Source: an uncultured Lentisphaeria bacterium
Lineage (GTDB): Bacteria; Verrucomicrobiota; Lentisphaeria; JABSQK01; CAJWLW01
DNA: 34,057 bases
Assembly (NCBI GenBank): GCA_913042885.1
Contig: CAJWLW010000017.1
Location: forward strand, 1-34,057
Direction of reading: 5' to 3'
Below the pieces are notes generated by a model. That model did not search any database and was not told where the DNA came from. It saw nothing but the letters and a program-made list of their open reading frames with translations. Each line of letters opens with the position of its first letter. Position 1 is the stretch's first letter. Positions 24,706-33,606 of this stretch are shown one piece after another. The translations under genes were made by a program, and so were the position numbers.

Positions 24706-25638
24706 ATGAAATTCTGTATCATTGGCACCGGTGCGATGGGCTCGCTCTACGGCGGTGGACTGGCGGCGTCCGGGCATGAGGTCACTCTGATCGATGCCCG
24801 GTCCGAGGTCGTCGAATCAATCAACCGCGACGGCCTGCGGCTGGACGGCATCGGTGGCGATCGCCGGATCAGCGTCCAGGCAGCAACGCCGGACACTGCT
24901 TCCGGGCGCGTCGATTATGCCCTGGTTCAAGTGGACGCCAACAACACCCTCGCGGCGGCACAGTGTGCCCAGCGCCTGGTGGGCGACGACGGCTGTGCGA
25001 TTACTCTGCAGAACGGTATCGGTAATGTCGAAACGCTCAGCGATTGCCTGGGCAAGGACCGAGTCCTCGGCGGCATCAGCTACAACAGCGTCACCAACAC
25101 AAACCCGGGGCACGCGACCCATACCAACGCCGGGCAAACCTTGATCGGCGAGCTGGACGGCACCCGGACGGACCGCGTTCAGCTGCTCTGCGAAGCGCTC
25201 GAAGGCGCCGGCTTCGAGACCGTGATTTCGGACAATATCGTCGGGGTCATCTGGAACAAGTGGATCCACAACTCGGCGATCAACCCGATCTCGGCAGTGA
25301 CCGGACTTCTGGCCGGCGAAATTGCCGGTAATCCAGCGGCCGATGAGTTACAGGATCATCTGTTGTCCGAGATTCTCGAGATCGTGCGCGCCAAGGGAAT
25401 CGTCCTGGCAGACGAAAATCCAGCAGTGGAAATCAAGGAGACCTCCGCCACGGTCATGATCAAGCCCTCCATGCTGCAGCATATGGAAAGCGGGCGACAG
25501 ACCGAGATCGATTCGCAGAACGGCGCCGTCGTGCGCGAAGGGCAGGCTCTCGGCATCCCGACGCCGTGGAATCATGCCATCACACTGCTGGTGAAAGCGC
25601 GCTCAGCCTGCCCGGACAGAGTGAAAAAGAGCGATTGA
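24706..25638 (+). CDS. Ketopantoate reductase (ApbA/PanE)-family oxidoreductase, 310 aa
   Basis: NADPH-dependent reduction of a 2-keto acid, classically 2-dehydropantoate. Seen: N-terminal dinucleotide-binding GTGAMGS with CIIG start, LQNGIGN, the catalytic Lys185 in WNKWIHNSAINPISA, and the C-terminal TEIDSQNGAVV with GIPTPWN expected for the family. Length is normal. The frame goes back to 24673, but ATG at 24706 is at the correct N-terminus with GGGAG 7 nt upstream. It pairs with the RraA-like gene. Many genomes carry several paralogues of this family beside catabolic genes, and the catabolic context here makes a role outside pantothenate synthesis plausible. No panE symbol is therefore given. 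It ends 16 nt from a convergent gene. Confidence 0.94.
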   Translation: MKFCIIGTGAMGSLYGGGLAASGHEVTLIDARSEVVESINRDGLRLDGIGGDRRISVQAATPDTASGRVDYALVQVDANNTLAAAQCAQRLVGDDGCAITLQNGIGNVETLSDCLGKDRVLGGISYNSVTNTNPGHATHTNAGQTLIGELDGTRTDRVQLLCEALEGAGFETVISDNIVGVIWNKWIHNSAINPISAVTGLLAGEIAGNPAADELQDHLLSEILEIVRAKGIVLADENPAVEIKETSATVMIKPSMLQHMESGRQTEIDSQNGAVVREGQALGIPTPWNHAITLLVKARSACPDRVKKSD

Positions 25639-25654
25639 TTGGCGCTCCGCCACC

Positions 25655-27268
25655 TTACAAAGTTGTCTCCGTACTCGTCAGAACCAGCAGCCAGTCGTGG
25701 CATTCTCCCGGCAACGGGGGAGTCCATTCACCGGCGTCCGACACTTCGACAGGACCGATATCGATGTCCTTGCCGGTGCACGGATCGAACCAGTACGCTG
25801 TGTATGAAACGTCCGGCTCGATCGCGACGATCACACCTGGCGTCCAGAACATCGGCATATAGACGATTCGCAGCTGACGTGGAATCCCGGCGCACACGGG
25901 GCCGTAGATAACAACATCCGCCGGCCAATCCCAGGTCCAGTCGGGCTCACACCTTATCCAGTCAGGTCGAGGTTCCATTGCCCACCATGGGAACCGACGG
26001 ATGAATTGTCCGCCAAGTCCGACCTGCCGGGAACCCGGCAGTTGCGCCGCCTCCTGCCAGGGCATTTCACCCCAGCTGCGGCCATGGGGTGACCGGCCGT
26101 ACGGCTCCTTGGTCGTGCTCATTTGCCAGATGCCGTTGGCGCCGTAGTTATGTCCGGCGGTGCCGCGCATGACGGCGTGATAAAAATTGAGCCGCTGGAC
26201 ATTTTGCCAGGAACGCCCGAGGATGCCTTCGAAGTTCACTTCCGCTTCGATGACCGGCATGACCGGTTCGGCACCGACCGCTTCGGTGATCTGCTCGATG
26301 GAGCGCACGACGGACCCGATGTCGCGGTGCCCCGCCTGCAGCATTTCGAAATCCATCACGCTCGGGTCTTCCACCTGTTCGCGCCCTTTCAGGGTCGGGT
26401 GAATCGAGATGAGGTTACCGTACGGATCGATACTGCGGACATAGACTATGACCTCCGTCCAGCCACGCTTTTGCAGTGCCGCATCTTCTTCCGGCGACTC
26501 GGAGAGGTAGTACGGCATGATGCCTTCGCCGCAGGTGCACCACACAACCGGGTAGGCACCGTAGCGGGCCACCAGGTAGCGCCAGTAGCGCTTCACCGCC
26601 TCGACGCCGATCATCTTCAGATAGTACCCCCACATGCCGATGATGCACGGCATCAGCCCCGCCTCCACGAGGTAGGCGAACTTCAAGTCGGCGTGATCGT
26701 AATACGACGGGTTGACCCGCTCGAAATTCTCGGTGAACGGGAAGCCTGCTTCGTTGCGGCCGCGCGGATCCCCGACACCCATGTCGGGGAGAGGACCGGC
26801 AACGATCTGGATAACGTTGAAACCTTTGGCGACGCGGTCGTCTGCGAGTTCCTTGAAGCCGTCGGGCCAGTCCAGACGCTTTGTCAGCCCCATCAACCAG
26901 GAATCGCCGGTCCAGAAAAATGGCGTGCCGTCATTCTGTTCGAAGTGTCGGCGATCATCCGCGAGGCGCAATCTGCCGTGGCGCAACAAGGCGTTGTCGC
27001 CGTCGTAAGGGGCTACCGTGAACGAGCCGGTCTGCCCGTGCAGACCGTCATCGGTATCGACGTTTGCCGCCGTCGTATAGGCGTAGTTGCCGGGGGGATC
27101 GCCGGCGATCCGTACTTTCCAGACATTGCCGCCGGCCCAGAACGCCGGGACGCGAAGTTGCTCGCCGCCGGGCGTCGTGACCAGCGCCTCGAGGTCGACG
27201 TCGTTGTACGGATCGTCATACGTGATATCGCTCGTAAAGGCAATCTCGACTATCTGGTTTTGCGGCAT
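25655..27268 (-). CDS. Apiosidase-like glycoside hydrolase (DUF5060 / DUF4038, GH140-like), 537 aa
   Basis: Three domains are recognisable: an N-terminal DUF5060-type beta-sandwich (about 5-95; DVDLEALVTTPGG, FWAGGNVWKVRIAG), a TIM barrel of the DUF4038/apiosidase-like type (about 100-430; RHFEQNDGTPFFWTGDSWLMG, KGFNVIQIVAGP), and a C-terminal collagen-binding-2-like sandwich (YWFDPCTGKDI, DWLLVL). Candidate catalytic acids are Glu248 (WCTCGEGI) and Glu341 or Glu343 (PVIEAEVNFEG). GH140 members release apiose from rhamnogalacturonan II, but related proteins have other targets. There is no signal peptide. The upstream GTG/ATG extension is rejected because ATG at 27268 has GGAGG 5-6 nt upstream. 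It is divergent from the GH95-like gene across 130 bp. Confidence 0.9.
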   Translation of the reverse strand: MPQNQIVEIAFTSDITYDDPYNDVDLEALVTTPGGEQLRVPAFWAGGNVWKVRIAGDPPGNYAYTTAANVDTDDGLHGQTGSFTVAPYDGDNALLRHGRLRLADDRRHFEQNDGTPFFWTGDSWLMGLTKRLDWPDGFKELADDRVAKGFNVIQIVAGPLPDMGVGDPRGRNEAGFPFTENFERVNPSYYDHADLKFAYLVEAGLMPCIIGMWGYYLKMIGVEAVKRYWRYLVARYGAYPVVWCTCGEGIMPYYLSESPEEDAALQKRGWTEVIVYVRSIDPYGNLISIHPTLKGREQVEDPSVMDFEMLQAGHRDIGSVVRSIEQITEAVGAEPVMPVIEAEVNFEGILGRSWQNVQRLNFYHAVMRGTAGHNYGANGIWQMSTTKEPYGRSPHGRSWGEMPWQEAAQLPGSRQVGLGGQFIRRFPWWAMEPRPDWIRCEPDWTWDWPADVVIYGPVCAGIPRQLRIVYMPMFWTPGVIVAIEPDVSYTAYWFDPCTGKDIDIGPVEVSDAGEWTPPLPGECHDWLLVLTSTETTL

Positions 27269-27311
27269 ATCGGCCTCCATGTTTCGATCGGTCCTTCCAG
27301 TTATTCAGCAG

Positions 27312-27339
27312 ATATTAAACTTCACTCGTCGATCAACAA
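27312..27339 (-). promoter_or_regulatory. Possible promoter for the apiosidase-like gene
   Basis: On the minus strand TTGTTG (27334-27339) and TAATAT (27312-27317) are 16 nt apart, about 45 bp before the start at 27268. It is a moderate match by eye within the 130-bp divergent region. Confidence 0.3.
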
Positions 27340-27398
27340 TACAAATCCGCGATCCGTGGTACTGTACGACCAATCGATATTCAACAGGTCTTTTCTCG

Positions 27399-29603
27399 AT
27401 GGACATACACAGTGACAAGCTGAAATTGGACTGGCGGTTTCCGCTGCCGAACACACACGCCGGCATCCTGCTCGGCAACGGACTGTTCGGTGTCGTCGTC
27501 TGGGGTGACGAGCGCCTCTGTCTGACGATCAATCGCGCCGACTTCTGGGACCGCCGCAATATTCGTCCGATCACCGCGAAGATGAATGTGGCGGATTTGC
27601 GGAAGCACTGGCTTGCCAGGGACGATGACGGTATTGCGCAGATGGTCGAGCCGACGGACCCATCGATCGGCATCGACAGCCCGAGCGGTTTGCCGATGGG
27701 CCGGATCGAACTCGGCCTGCGCATAGCCGACGCGACGCTGCAGATGGCGGACGGCGCTCTGCATTTGTCGAATGAGCAGGCGAGTACGATGCTCAGGCTG
27801 TCGGTTGCTGCCGATCAACCGGTGTTGCTGATCGAGAGCGACAACGCAGACCTTGACGTGAGGTGCCGGCCGGCCTGGGATTTCATGGGTGATCGCCTCG
27901 CGGGACTCGACCATGCGCCACCGCAGATGTTCGACGACAGTTCCATGCGCGGCTGGATCCAGGAGCTGCCGGCAGACCCGACCCTCTGCCTGGCATCCAG
28001 CCGATTTTCCGGCGGCCTGGCTGTCACCGCTGTATACGGTGAAACGCCAGAGGCGGCCAGGGCGAACGCCGGTGACATGCTCGAGAATGCGAGCGCCGCT
28101 GTTGAGTCGACGAAACGCTGGTGGAACGGATACTGGCAGCAGGTTCCGCAGATAGACCTGCCGTCGGTGGAGGCGGAGGAGGTTTACTATTACGGCCTGT
28201 TCAAGCTGGCGGGCATGTCGAAGGAGTACCCGGCTGTACTGCAGGGGCCGTGGGTGGAAGAGTATCAGATGCCGGATTGCGGCAACGATTTTCATTTCAA
28301 TGTCAATATCCAGATGTGCTATTGGCCGGCGTACGGCGCTAATGCCCCGGAACTGCTGCAGCCGTTGTTCGATAAGTTGAAGCAGTGGGAACCGCGCCTG
28401 CGAAACAACGCCAAGCTGCTGTTCGATATCGACGACGGCATCTTCCTGCCGATGGCGGTCAACGATACCGGCGAATGGATCGCCAACTACTGGCCGTCTT
28501 TCACTGATTTCGCGTGCACCGGCTGGGCCGCACACCTGATGTGGCTGTACTATCGCTACACCATGGATGTCGACTTCCTTCGCGACACCGCATATCCCTT
28601 CATGAAAGGCGCGATGCGTGTTTACGAGTCGCTGCTGGAAGAGGAAGACGGCCAGATGGTCCTGCCATTCGGCACCTCAGCCGAATACAACTGGGGCAGC
28701 TTCCAAGCGACCGGCAGGAACCCATCGTTCCAATTGGCCTGTATCCATTTCCTGCTCGAGTCATTGATCAGCAGCGCCGAACTCTTAGACATCGACGCCG
28801 ATGACGTGACGACCTGGAAGCAGTTGCAGCAGACCGTGCCGCCGTACGCGGAATACATCCAGCCGGCTGACAAAGTGGTGCCGTGGAGCCCCTCCTCGGA
28901 CGAGCTCGCGACGCAGCCGCGAATCGCCGTGTACGAAGGGCAGGATTTAGAGTTGTCGCACCGGCATCACGGCCACCTGGCGGTGGTGCATCCGTTCGAT
29001 ACGCTCGGTCCGGAGCACGCCATCGTACGGCCGACTCTTTATCGCTGGCTCGAGGCAGGGCAGGGCACCTGGATCGCCTTTTCCTTCGCCTGGGCGGCGA
29101 TCATCTACAGCCGGATGAAAGACGGTGAGGCGGCCTATCTCAACTATGACCTGTGGTACCGCCTGTTTACCAACAAATATCGCGGCGCTATCGAGTTGAC
29201 ACCGTACACGGGCATCTCCACATGGGTGGCGGATGCGGATGCATCCCCCATGCAGATGGATGCCAACATGGGCGCCGTCAACGCCATTCAGGAAATGCTC
29301 CTGCACACGGTGCGTGGCACGATGAGGGTGTTCCCGGCAATCCCCAAGGTTTGGCAGCATGCTGTTTCATTCGAAAAAATGCGGACCGAAGGCGCCTTCC
29401 TGGTCAGCGCAGAGATGAAGGAAAATCAGATAACCAGTATCGAGATAATCAGCGAGAAGGGGGCCGAACTGCGGTTGGCCAATAACATTGCCGACGAAAT
29501 CCTCGTCAGTCGCGGCGGTAAAGAAGAACGAACGCGGACGAAATTATTGACGCTGCAGACGGTGCCCGGGGAGATAATAACGATAACAGGATGCCTGCCC
29601 TGA
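27399..29603 (+). CDS. GH95-like (alpha/alpha)6-barrel glycoside hydrolase, 734 aa
   Basis: It resembles GH95-type alpha-L-fucosidase/galactosidase proteins and their DUF5703-like relatives. Seen: an N-terminal super-sandwich region with NTHAGILLGNGLFGVVVWG and LTINRADFWDRR, a helical barrel with KEYPAVLQGPW, FHFNVNIQMCYWPAYG (the Asn-rich centre of GH95 active sites), GTSAEYNWG, and the late ELSHRHHGHLAVVHPFD motif that corresponds to the family's HRHxSHL segment. The C-terminal sandwich includes RVFPAIPKVW. There is no signal peptide, so it acts in the cytoplasm. The frame extends to 27087 over the divergent promoter region; ATG at 27399 with AGGT upstream matches the family N-terminus. Its TGA abuts the convergent stop at 29604 with no gap. 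Exact family membership and sugar are uncertain. Confidence 0.88.
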   Translation: MDIHSDKLKLDWRFPLPNTHAGILLGNGLFGVVVWGDERLCLTINRADFWDRRNIRPITAKMNVADLRKHWLARDDDGIAQMVEPTDPSIGIDSPSGLPMGRIELGLRIADATLQMADGALHLSNEQASTMLRLSVAADQPVLLIESDNADLDVRCRPAWDFMGDRLAGLDHAPPQMFDDSSMRGWIQELPADPTLCLASSRFSGGLAVTAVYGETPEAARANAGDMLENASAAVESTKRWWNGYWQQVPQIDLPSVEAEEVYYYGLFKLAGMSKEYPAVLQGPWVEEYQMPDCGNDFHFNVNIQMCYWPAYGANAPELLQPLFDKLKQWEPRLRNNAKLLFDIDDGIFLPMAVNDTGEWIANYWPSFTDFACTGWAAHLMWLYYRYTMDVDFLRDTAYPFMKGAMRVYESLLEEEDGQMVLPFGTSAEYNWGSFQATGRNPSFQLACIHFLLESLISSAELLDIDADDVTTWKQLQQTVPPYAEYIQPADKVVPWSPSSDELATQPRIAVYEGQDLELSHRHHGHLAVVHPFDTLGPEHAIVRPTLYRWLEAGQGTWIAFSFAWAAIIYSRMKDGEAAYLNYDLWYRLFTNKYRGAIELTPYTGISTWVADADASPMQMDANMGAVNAIQEMLLHTVRGTMRVFPAIPKVWQHAVSFEKMRTEGAFLVSAEMKENQITSIEIISEKGAELRLANNIADEILVSRGGKEERTRTKLLTLQTVPGEIITITGCLP

Positions 29604-32600
29604 TCAGTCTGTCATAATCTTGATGCAGGCGACATCGCGCGGACCGATCTCCACGACGAGCGACCCGCCATCGGCGGAGACAGGCGCACCTTTCCATAAA
29701 TCCACATATGTCGCGCCCGGCTTCGGCTCGATTTCGAGCAACTTGCCCCTGGCCGTTCTGTAGCCGGCGTTGAAGACCGTCCAGATCGTCTTTTCGCCGT
29801 TGCGGAATCGATTGACGAAGACTCCCGGGATCTCCGCCGGGATGAAGGGCTCGACGTCGAACGAAGTAAACACGTCGGCGTTCTCGTGGAGGATGTGAAA
29901 CATGCGTTTGTGCTCCCGAATCGCTACCTCGCTGAAGTAGCCTTCGGGGTTGTAGGAACGGGACAGACCGTAGGAGTCGCCGTTGAACAAGACGAACTTG
30001 AGCAGCCCCCAATTCTGGTCTTTCATTTCATAGTGGTAGACCAGGTTGAAGCACTTGATGTCGGGAAAGGCAAACCTGGCCATGTTCATCGGCACAGTTG
30101 TATGCGGCTTGACGCCGCGCCCGATGCCGGCGTTGTAGAAGGCGTTCTGGTATTGCAGCCGGATGTCTTCCGGCAGATTCTCCGAGCATATCGTCACATC
30201 CTCCGCCACCGCCGCCTGTATGCGTCTGGTCAATTCGCGTTCGCCGTAATAGTACGGTTCCGGCGATTTGTGCGGGTGATCTTTTCGGTAACAGACCCGG
30301 CCGCCGTGCCCCATTTCGTCGAGGTAGACAATACGGGCGCCGAGGTCGGCCGTCAGGTACTTCTGACAAGTGACCATATAATCGATCCATTCTTCCATCC
30401 CCATGCAGGGCCGGTAGCCCAGGGTGTTGGCGTTGTCGGTCACGGTCCCTACACCGTCGAGCTCGGGGCGTTTTGCGCCATAGGGCTCGGCCTTGTCGTT
30501 GATGATCAGCGCGTTGGTGTACAGGCTAATGGCAATGCCCGCATCCCGTGCCTTTTTGATCGATGCACGGAAATGGTCCTCACCGCCAACCCACCAGGTG
30601 GCATCCCTGCCGTATTGGCCGGAGTATCCGGCGTTTGGTTCGTCCTGTCCCTCGCGCACGTGCCAGGCATAGAAGGTCAGGGAGTTGGCATAGTCGAACG
30701 CCTTGCGTCCGGGCTCTGCACTGGCCATGAAATCCGCCTTGTCATCCGGGTTCGAATCGGGAACATGCCAGCTGTGAACGAACGAGTTCTTGTACCAGTC
30801 CTGGGCCGGCGGCTTCGGTTTGTACCAGGTGCGCACCCACTCCCTGTACAAGCGAAAACTCTCCCGCCAGTCCCCCTGCGAAATCGCCACGATACATGTC
30901 GGCAACGTCCAGGCCTCGCCGGCAGCGAGCCGCTTCTCGAGGAACTCCTGCCGGTACCAGCCGCCGCGTTCATCCTTGCCGACGTCGTACCAGCGAAACT
31001 GGCCGTCCAGGTCGTTGCTCAGCAGCGTCAGCGCGTACCCCGCTTCCGGGTTGAAGAACGAATCGACCTGCAGCGGGTGCTCGGCACCGTGTGTCCCGTA
31101 GAGGTTGGCCTCGTCATAGTGAATCATCGCGCCGCCGTCACGCGGAAAGAAGTACCAGGTGTCCGGCAGCGACCCCAGCTTCAAGCCTTCGAGGATCGGA
31201 AACCTGACGCGTCCGAGGAACGGTTTGTTGCCGCCATTCACCAGGGTCAGACCGACGGCTATTTTTCCGCCCGGAGCCGGATCCAAAGTAACGGTGCTCT
31301 TGAGGTGTAGCTCACCGTCCTGGTACGCCAGGTCGATCGACACCGCATCTCCCGCGACAGTGGCATCGACGACCCGCCATTGATCTGAACCGATCCAGCC
31401 GTCACCGTGGCGGACGGCGAACACCGGCGAGCGGTCGAGCCCGACGCTGCCGTACCGGGGCGAACCGAGACGATTCCATCGCAGCCCGTCGGCCAGCGTG
31501 ATCTCGGCAGATATCTTCTCACTCGAGACGACCGCATGCTGTTCATCGACCTTGGCTTCGTCGATCCGATCCGTGGTCACCGGCTCCTGTATTTTCCCGA
31601 CGGCCGGGTGCCACGCACAGCTTTCCTTGACGCTGGGCTCCGCCGCGATCAGCGCTTCCGTGTTGCAGGTCAGCGCCACCACGGCGAAGGAGCACTGGTT
31701 CACTTTGTCGTGCAGAACAAGCTGTTGCGGCTGCTTGCCCGGAGCCGGGTGCAGCACGTACGGGGCAAGCCCGTTTTCCAGCCCGTATCGCCTGGTGGTC
31801 AGGTTGAAGGGAATCAGGTGATCGCTGGTGCCGTCGGTATAGACGATTTCTGCAGTGAACCGCTCGCTCTGCGTGATCGGCGCGAGCGGCGTTTGGGGCG
31901 GGCCGCTCCACCGGTCTGCGGCCGGAATCTTCGACCACAGCAGCAGGAAGAGTTCGCGGGCGTCGGGCGGAAGATCAATCTCAAGCGGCTCCTGGTCCTT
32001 CAGCGGAAATCCCGTTTCCGGAATATCCGCGACCTTGGGAACGCGAAATACGACCCCATTCACGTTCACCAATGCATGTGCGAACACGTCGGCGGTTTCA
32101 TTGTCTTGCGGGACATCGAACGGATCTGCCTGCAACCGCGGCGGCAGGGCTGTCAAACCGCCGGCGCTGCCCTCCTGTGCCGGCTCGAAAGTGAAACCGC
32201 CCTCGTCGAGTTGCCAGACCGGACTGCCGTCCCGTGACGTAATCTCGAGCGTACGGATGTATTGATAGTTGCCGCCGCTGGCCTTCTCCTGCCCCATGTT
32301 CTTCAGGGTGACCGTGTGTTTGCCGGCGGCAACGAAACGATCGAAGACGGGGACCGTAGCGGGGCCGTTTGTGGCCGCGAAGTTGTCGAACTCGACCAGC
32401 AGTTCACCGTCGAACAGAACATTCAGGTAGCTCCCATCGTAGGCCTTCACCAGCGAGATATCCAGCTTGTAACGACCGCCGGGCGCCGGAACGATGACAT
32501 CAAAGACCAGCCGGGCGCCTGGCATGCCGCATTGCATGCACTTGATGCCGCTGATCATGCTGACGCTCCAGCTCTCCGACTGGCTGGCGAGCTTGGCATC

Positions 32601-32675
32601 GATCGTCTGTGTCGCGGCAGAGGCGCACCACATCGGAAACATCCACAGGGATGCAAACGAAATCCATCTTCTCAT
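29604..32675 (-). CDS. Large secreted DUF6259-type glycoside-hydrolase-like protein, 1023 aa
   Basis: The N-terminus MRRWISFASLWMFPMWCASAA is a signal peptide. Residues about 25-150 form a CBM35/malectin-like sandwich (SGIKCMQCGMPGARLVFDV, GELLVEFDNFAATNG, HTVTLKNMG). A central beta-rich part is followed by a TIM barrel with FYAWHVREGQDEPNAGYSG, GIAISLYTNALI, and ARIVYLDEMGHGG, where Asp786 and Glu787 are candidate catalytic residues. Then comes a C-terminal all-beta domain (NGEKTIWTVFNAGY). The architecture resembles DUF6259 proteins, which are barrel-containing and related to GH36/GH31-like enzymes, but no activity is established. The frame extends to 32723; ATG at 32675 is chosen because GGAAG lies 7 nt upstream and the signal peptide starts there. 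It is divergent from the prepilin gene across 205 bp. Confidence 0.87.
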   Translation of the reverse strand: MRRWISFASLWMFPMWCASAATQTIDAKLASQSESWSVSMISGIKCMQCGMPGARLVFDVIVPAPGGRYKLDISLVKAYDGSYLNVLFDGELLVEFDNFAATNGPATVPVFDRFVAAGKHTVTLKNMGQEKASGGNYQYIRTLEITSRDGSPVWQLDEGGFTFEPAQEGSAGGLTALPPRLQADPFDVPQDNETADVFAHALVNVNGVVFRVPKVADIPETGFPLKDQEPLEIDLPPDARELFLLLWSKIPAADRWSGPPQTPLAPITQSERFTAEIVYTDGTSDHLIPFNLTTRRYGLENGLAPYVLHPAPGKQPQQLVLHDKVNQCSFAVVALTCNTEALIAAEPSVKESCAWHPAVGKIQEPVTTDRIDEAKVDEQHAVVSSEKISAEITLADGLRWNRLGSPRYGSVGLDRSPVFAVRHGDGWIGSDQWRVVDATVAGDAVSIDLAYQDGELHLKSTVTLDPAPGGKIAVGLTLVNGGNKPFLGRVRFPILEGLKLGSLPDTWYFFPRDGGAMIHYDEANLYGTHGAEHPLQVDSFFNPEAGYALTLLSNDLDGQFRWYDVGKDERGGWYRQEFLEKRLAAGEAWTLPTCIVAISQGDWRESFRLYREWVRTWYKPKPPAQDWYKNSFVHSWHVPDSNPDDKADFMASAEPGRKAFDYANSLTFYAWHVREGQDEPNAGYSGQYGRDATWWVGGEDHFRASIKKARDAGIAISLYTNALIINDKAEPYGAKRPELDGVGTVTDNANTLGYRPCMGMEEWIDYMVTCQKYLTADLGARIVYLDEMGHGGRVCYRKDHPHKSPEPYYYGERELTRRIQAAVAEDVTICSENLPEDIRLQYQNAFYNAGIGRGVKPHTTVPMNMARFAFPDIKCFNLVYHYEMKDQNWGLLKFVLFNGDSYGLSRSYNPEGYFSEVAIREHKRMFHILHENADVFTSFDVEPFIPAEIPGVFVNRFRNGEKTIWTVFNAGYRTARGKLLEIEPKPGATYVDLWKGAPVSADGGSLVVEIGPRDVACIKIMTD

Positions 32676-32742
32676 CGGACACTTCCGGAGTTCATCTTTG
32701 CCTGTCTTTCCCACGTTCTTCATCCACCATCAAGTATCATAA

Positions 32743-32765
32743 ACTCGGCCCTCTCCGGGACGAGT
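32743..32765. promoter_or_regulatory. Hairpin/operator-like inverted repeat between DUF6259 and prepilin genes
   Basis: ACTCGgCCC (32743-32751) and GGGaCGAGT (32757-32765) pair with one G/A mismatch around a 5-nt TCTCC loop. It lies in the 205-bp divergent region, 68 bp from one start and 116 bp from the other. It could bind a regulator or fold in a leader; no T-run follows. Confidence 0.3.
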
Positions 32766-32880
32766 CCGATTCTTTCGACTTTACCAGCGGATATGGTGGA
32801 TTGGCGAATACGAGGGTACAGTGTTTGTGGCTGATATCCACTATCGTCATCCTTATAAACTATCCCTGTTCAGAGGCGAG

Positions 32881-33570
32881 ATGCGACGAGAGCTTCCACG
32901 CTTTACGCTTATCGAATTGCTTGTGGTCATTGCGATCATTGCAATTCTTGCCTCGATGCTGCTGCCGTCGTTGACCATTGCCAGAGAGAACGGCCGGCGG
33001 GCTGTCTGCCAAAGCCAGCTAAAGCAGTTGTATCTGGGGTTATACATGTACAATGAGGAGAACGGACGCCTGCCGCAGTACAAAAATGCCAATGGGAACC
33101 GGTGGCACGGTCCGCTGGTCCTGGGTGAATATATGAACTATACCGCCCCGATGGATTTCAGCACGACCTTCATGCGCTGTCCGACCGTTCCCGGTGACGG
33201 TTACGTCTACTCATATGGCGTGAACTATTTCAATGTGTTCAGCTTTGATCACTGGTACGGTGCCGGGCCAGGCGGTCTTCTCCACACCAGCCGAGCACTG
33301 GAACGCGTACCGGTAACAACCTACCTCGTCGCCGATGCATTGACCGACGCGATCTACACCCCTACTTACGGGACTTGGGCGCTCGTTGTCGACTACGATG
33401 GCGATGGCATTGCGGACAGTTATGCGATGAACCAGCCGTACAATATGTTCGCGCCCAGGCACAACAATAACGGCGACATGCTTTTTACTGATGGCGCTGT
33501 CAACACCAAGCGGGGCGTGGACTTTGCCCTGAATGACGGCGATCTGTGGGGGACCCATGCGCGCCCCTGA
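32881..33570 (+). CDS. Prepilin-type protein with H-X9-DG domain and EF-hand-like loop, 229 aa
   Basis: Begins MRRELPR, then [20 protein letters not shown], then [20 protein letters not shown]. The C-terminal signature is [16 protein letters not shown]. Near residues 171-180 is DYDGDGIAD, an EF-hand/dockerin-like calcium loop, not evident in the other complete copy. Known: calcium stabilises major pseudopilins of type II secretion, so the loop may have a structural role. The frame extends to a GTG at 32821, but ATG at 32881 has AGAGG about 5 nt upstream and gives the right leader. Arg precedes the conserved Phe instead of Gly. The segment LPQYK...[16 protein letters not shown] resembles the copy at 1-297. 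It converges on the partial gene at 33607 with a 36-bp gap. Confidence 0.93.
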   Translation: MRRELPRFTLIELLVVIAIIAILASMLLPSLTIARENGRRAVCQSQLKQLYLGLYMYNEENGRLPQYKNANGNRWHGPLVLGEYMNYTAPMDFSTTFMRCPTVPGDGYVYSYGVNYFNVFSFDHWYGAGPGGLLHTSRALERVPVTTYLVADALTDAIYTPTYGTWALVVDYDGDGIADSYAMNQPYNMFAPRHNNNGDMLFTDGAVNTKRGVDFALNDGDLWGTHARP

Positions 33571-33606
33571 CATACGGGCCCACTGCGAGCCAAACGTGCA
33601 GCCGAA

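Noticed and set aside
24706..25638. Assignment as the housekeeping pantothenate gene panE
   Set aside because: The family is confirmed but the gene sits with an RraA-like aldolase in a catabolic region and no other pantothenate genes, so the specific symbol is not supported.
26123..27415. 430-codon open frame on the plus strand opposite the apiosidase-like gene
   Set aside because: No motif, and it covers a gene with three recognisable domains and a good ribosome site. Shadow frame.
29886..31310. 474-codon open frame on the plus strand inside the DUF6259-type gene
   Set aside because: Antisense to a protein with a signal peptide and recognisable domains; no ribosome site or motifs. Shadow frame.
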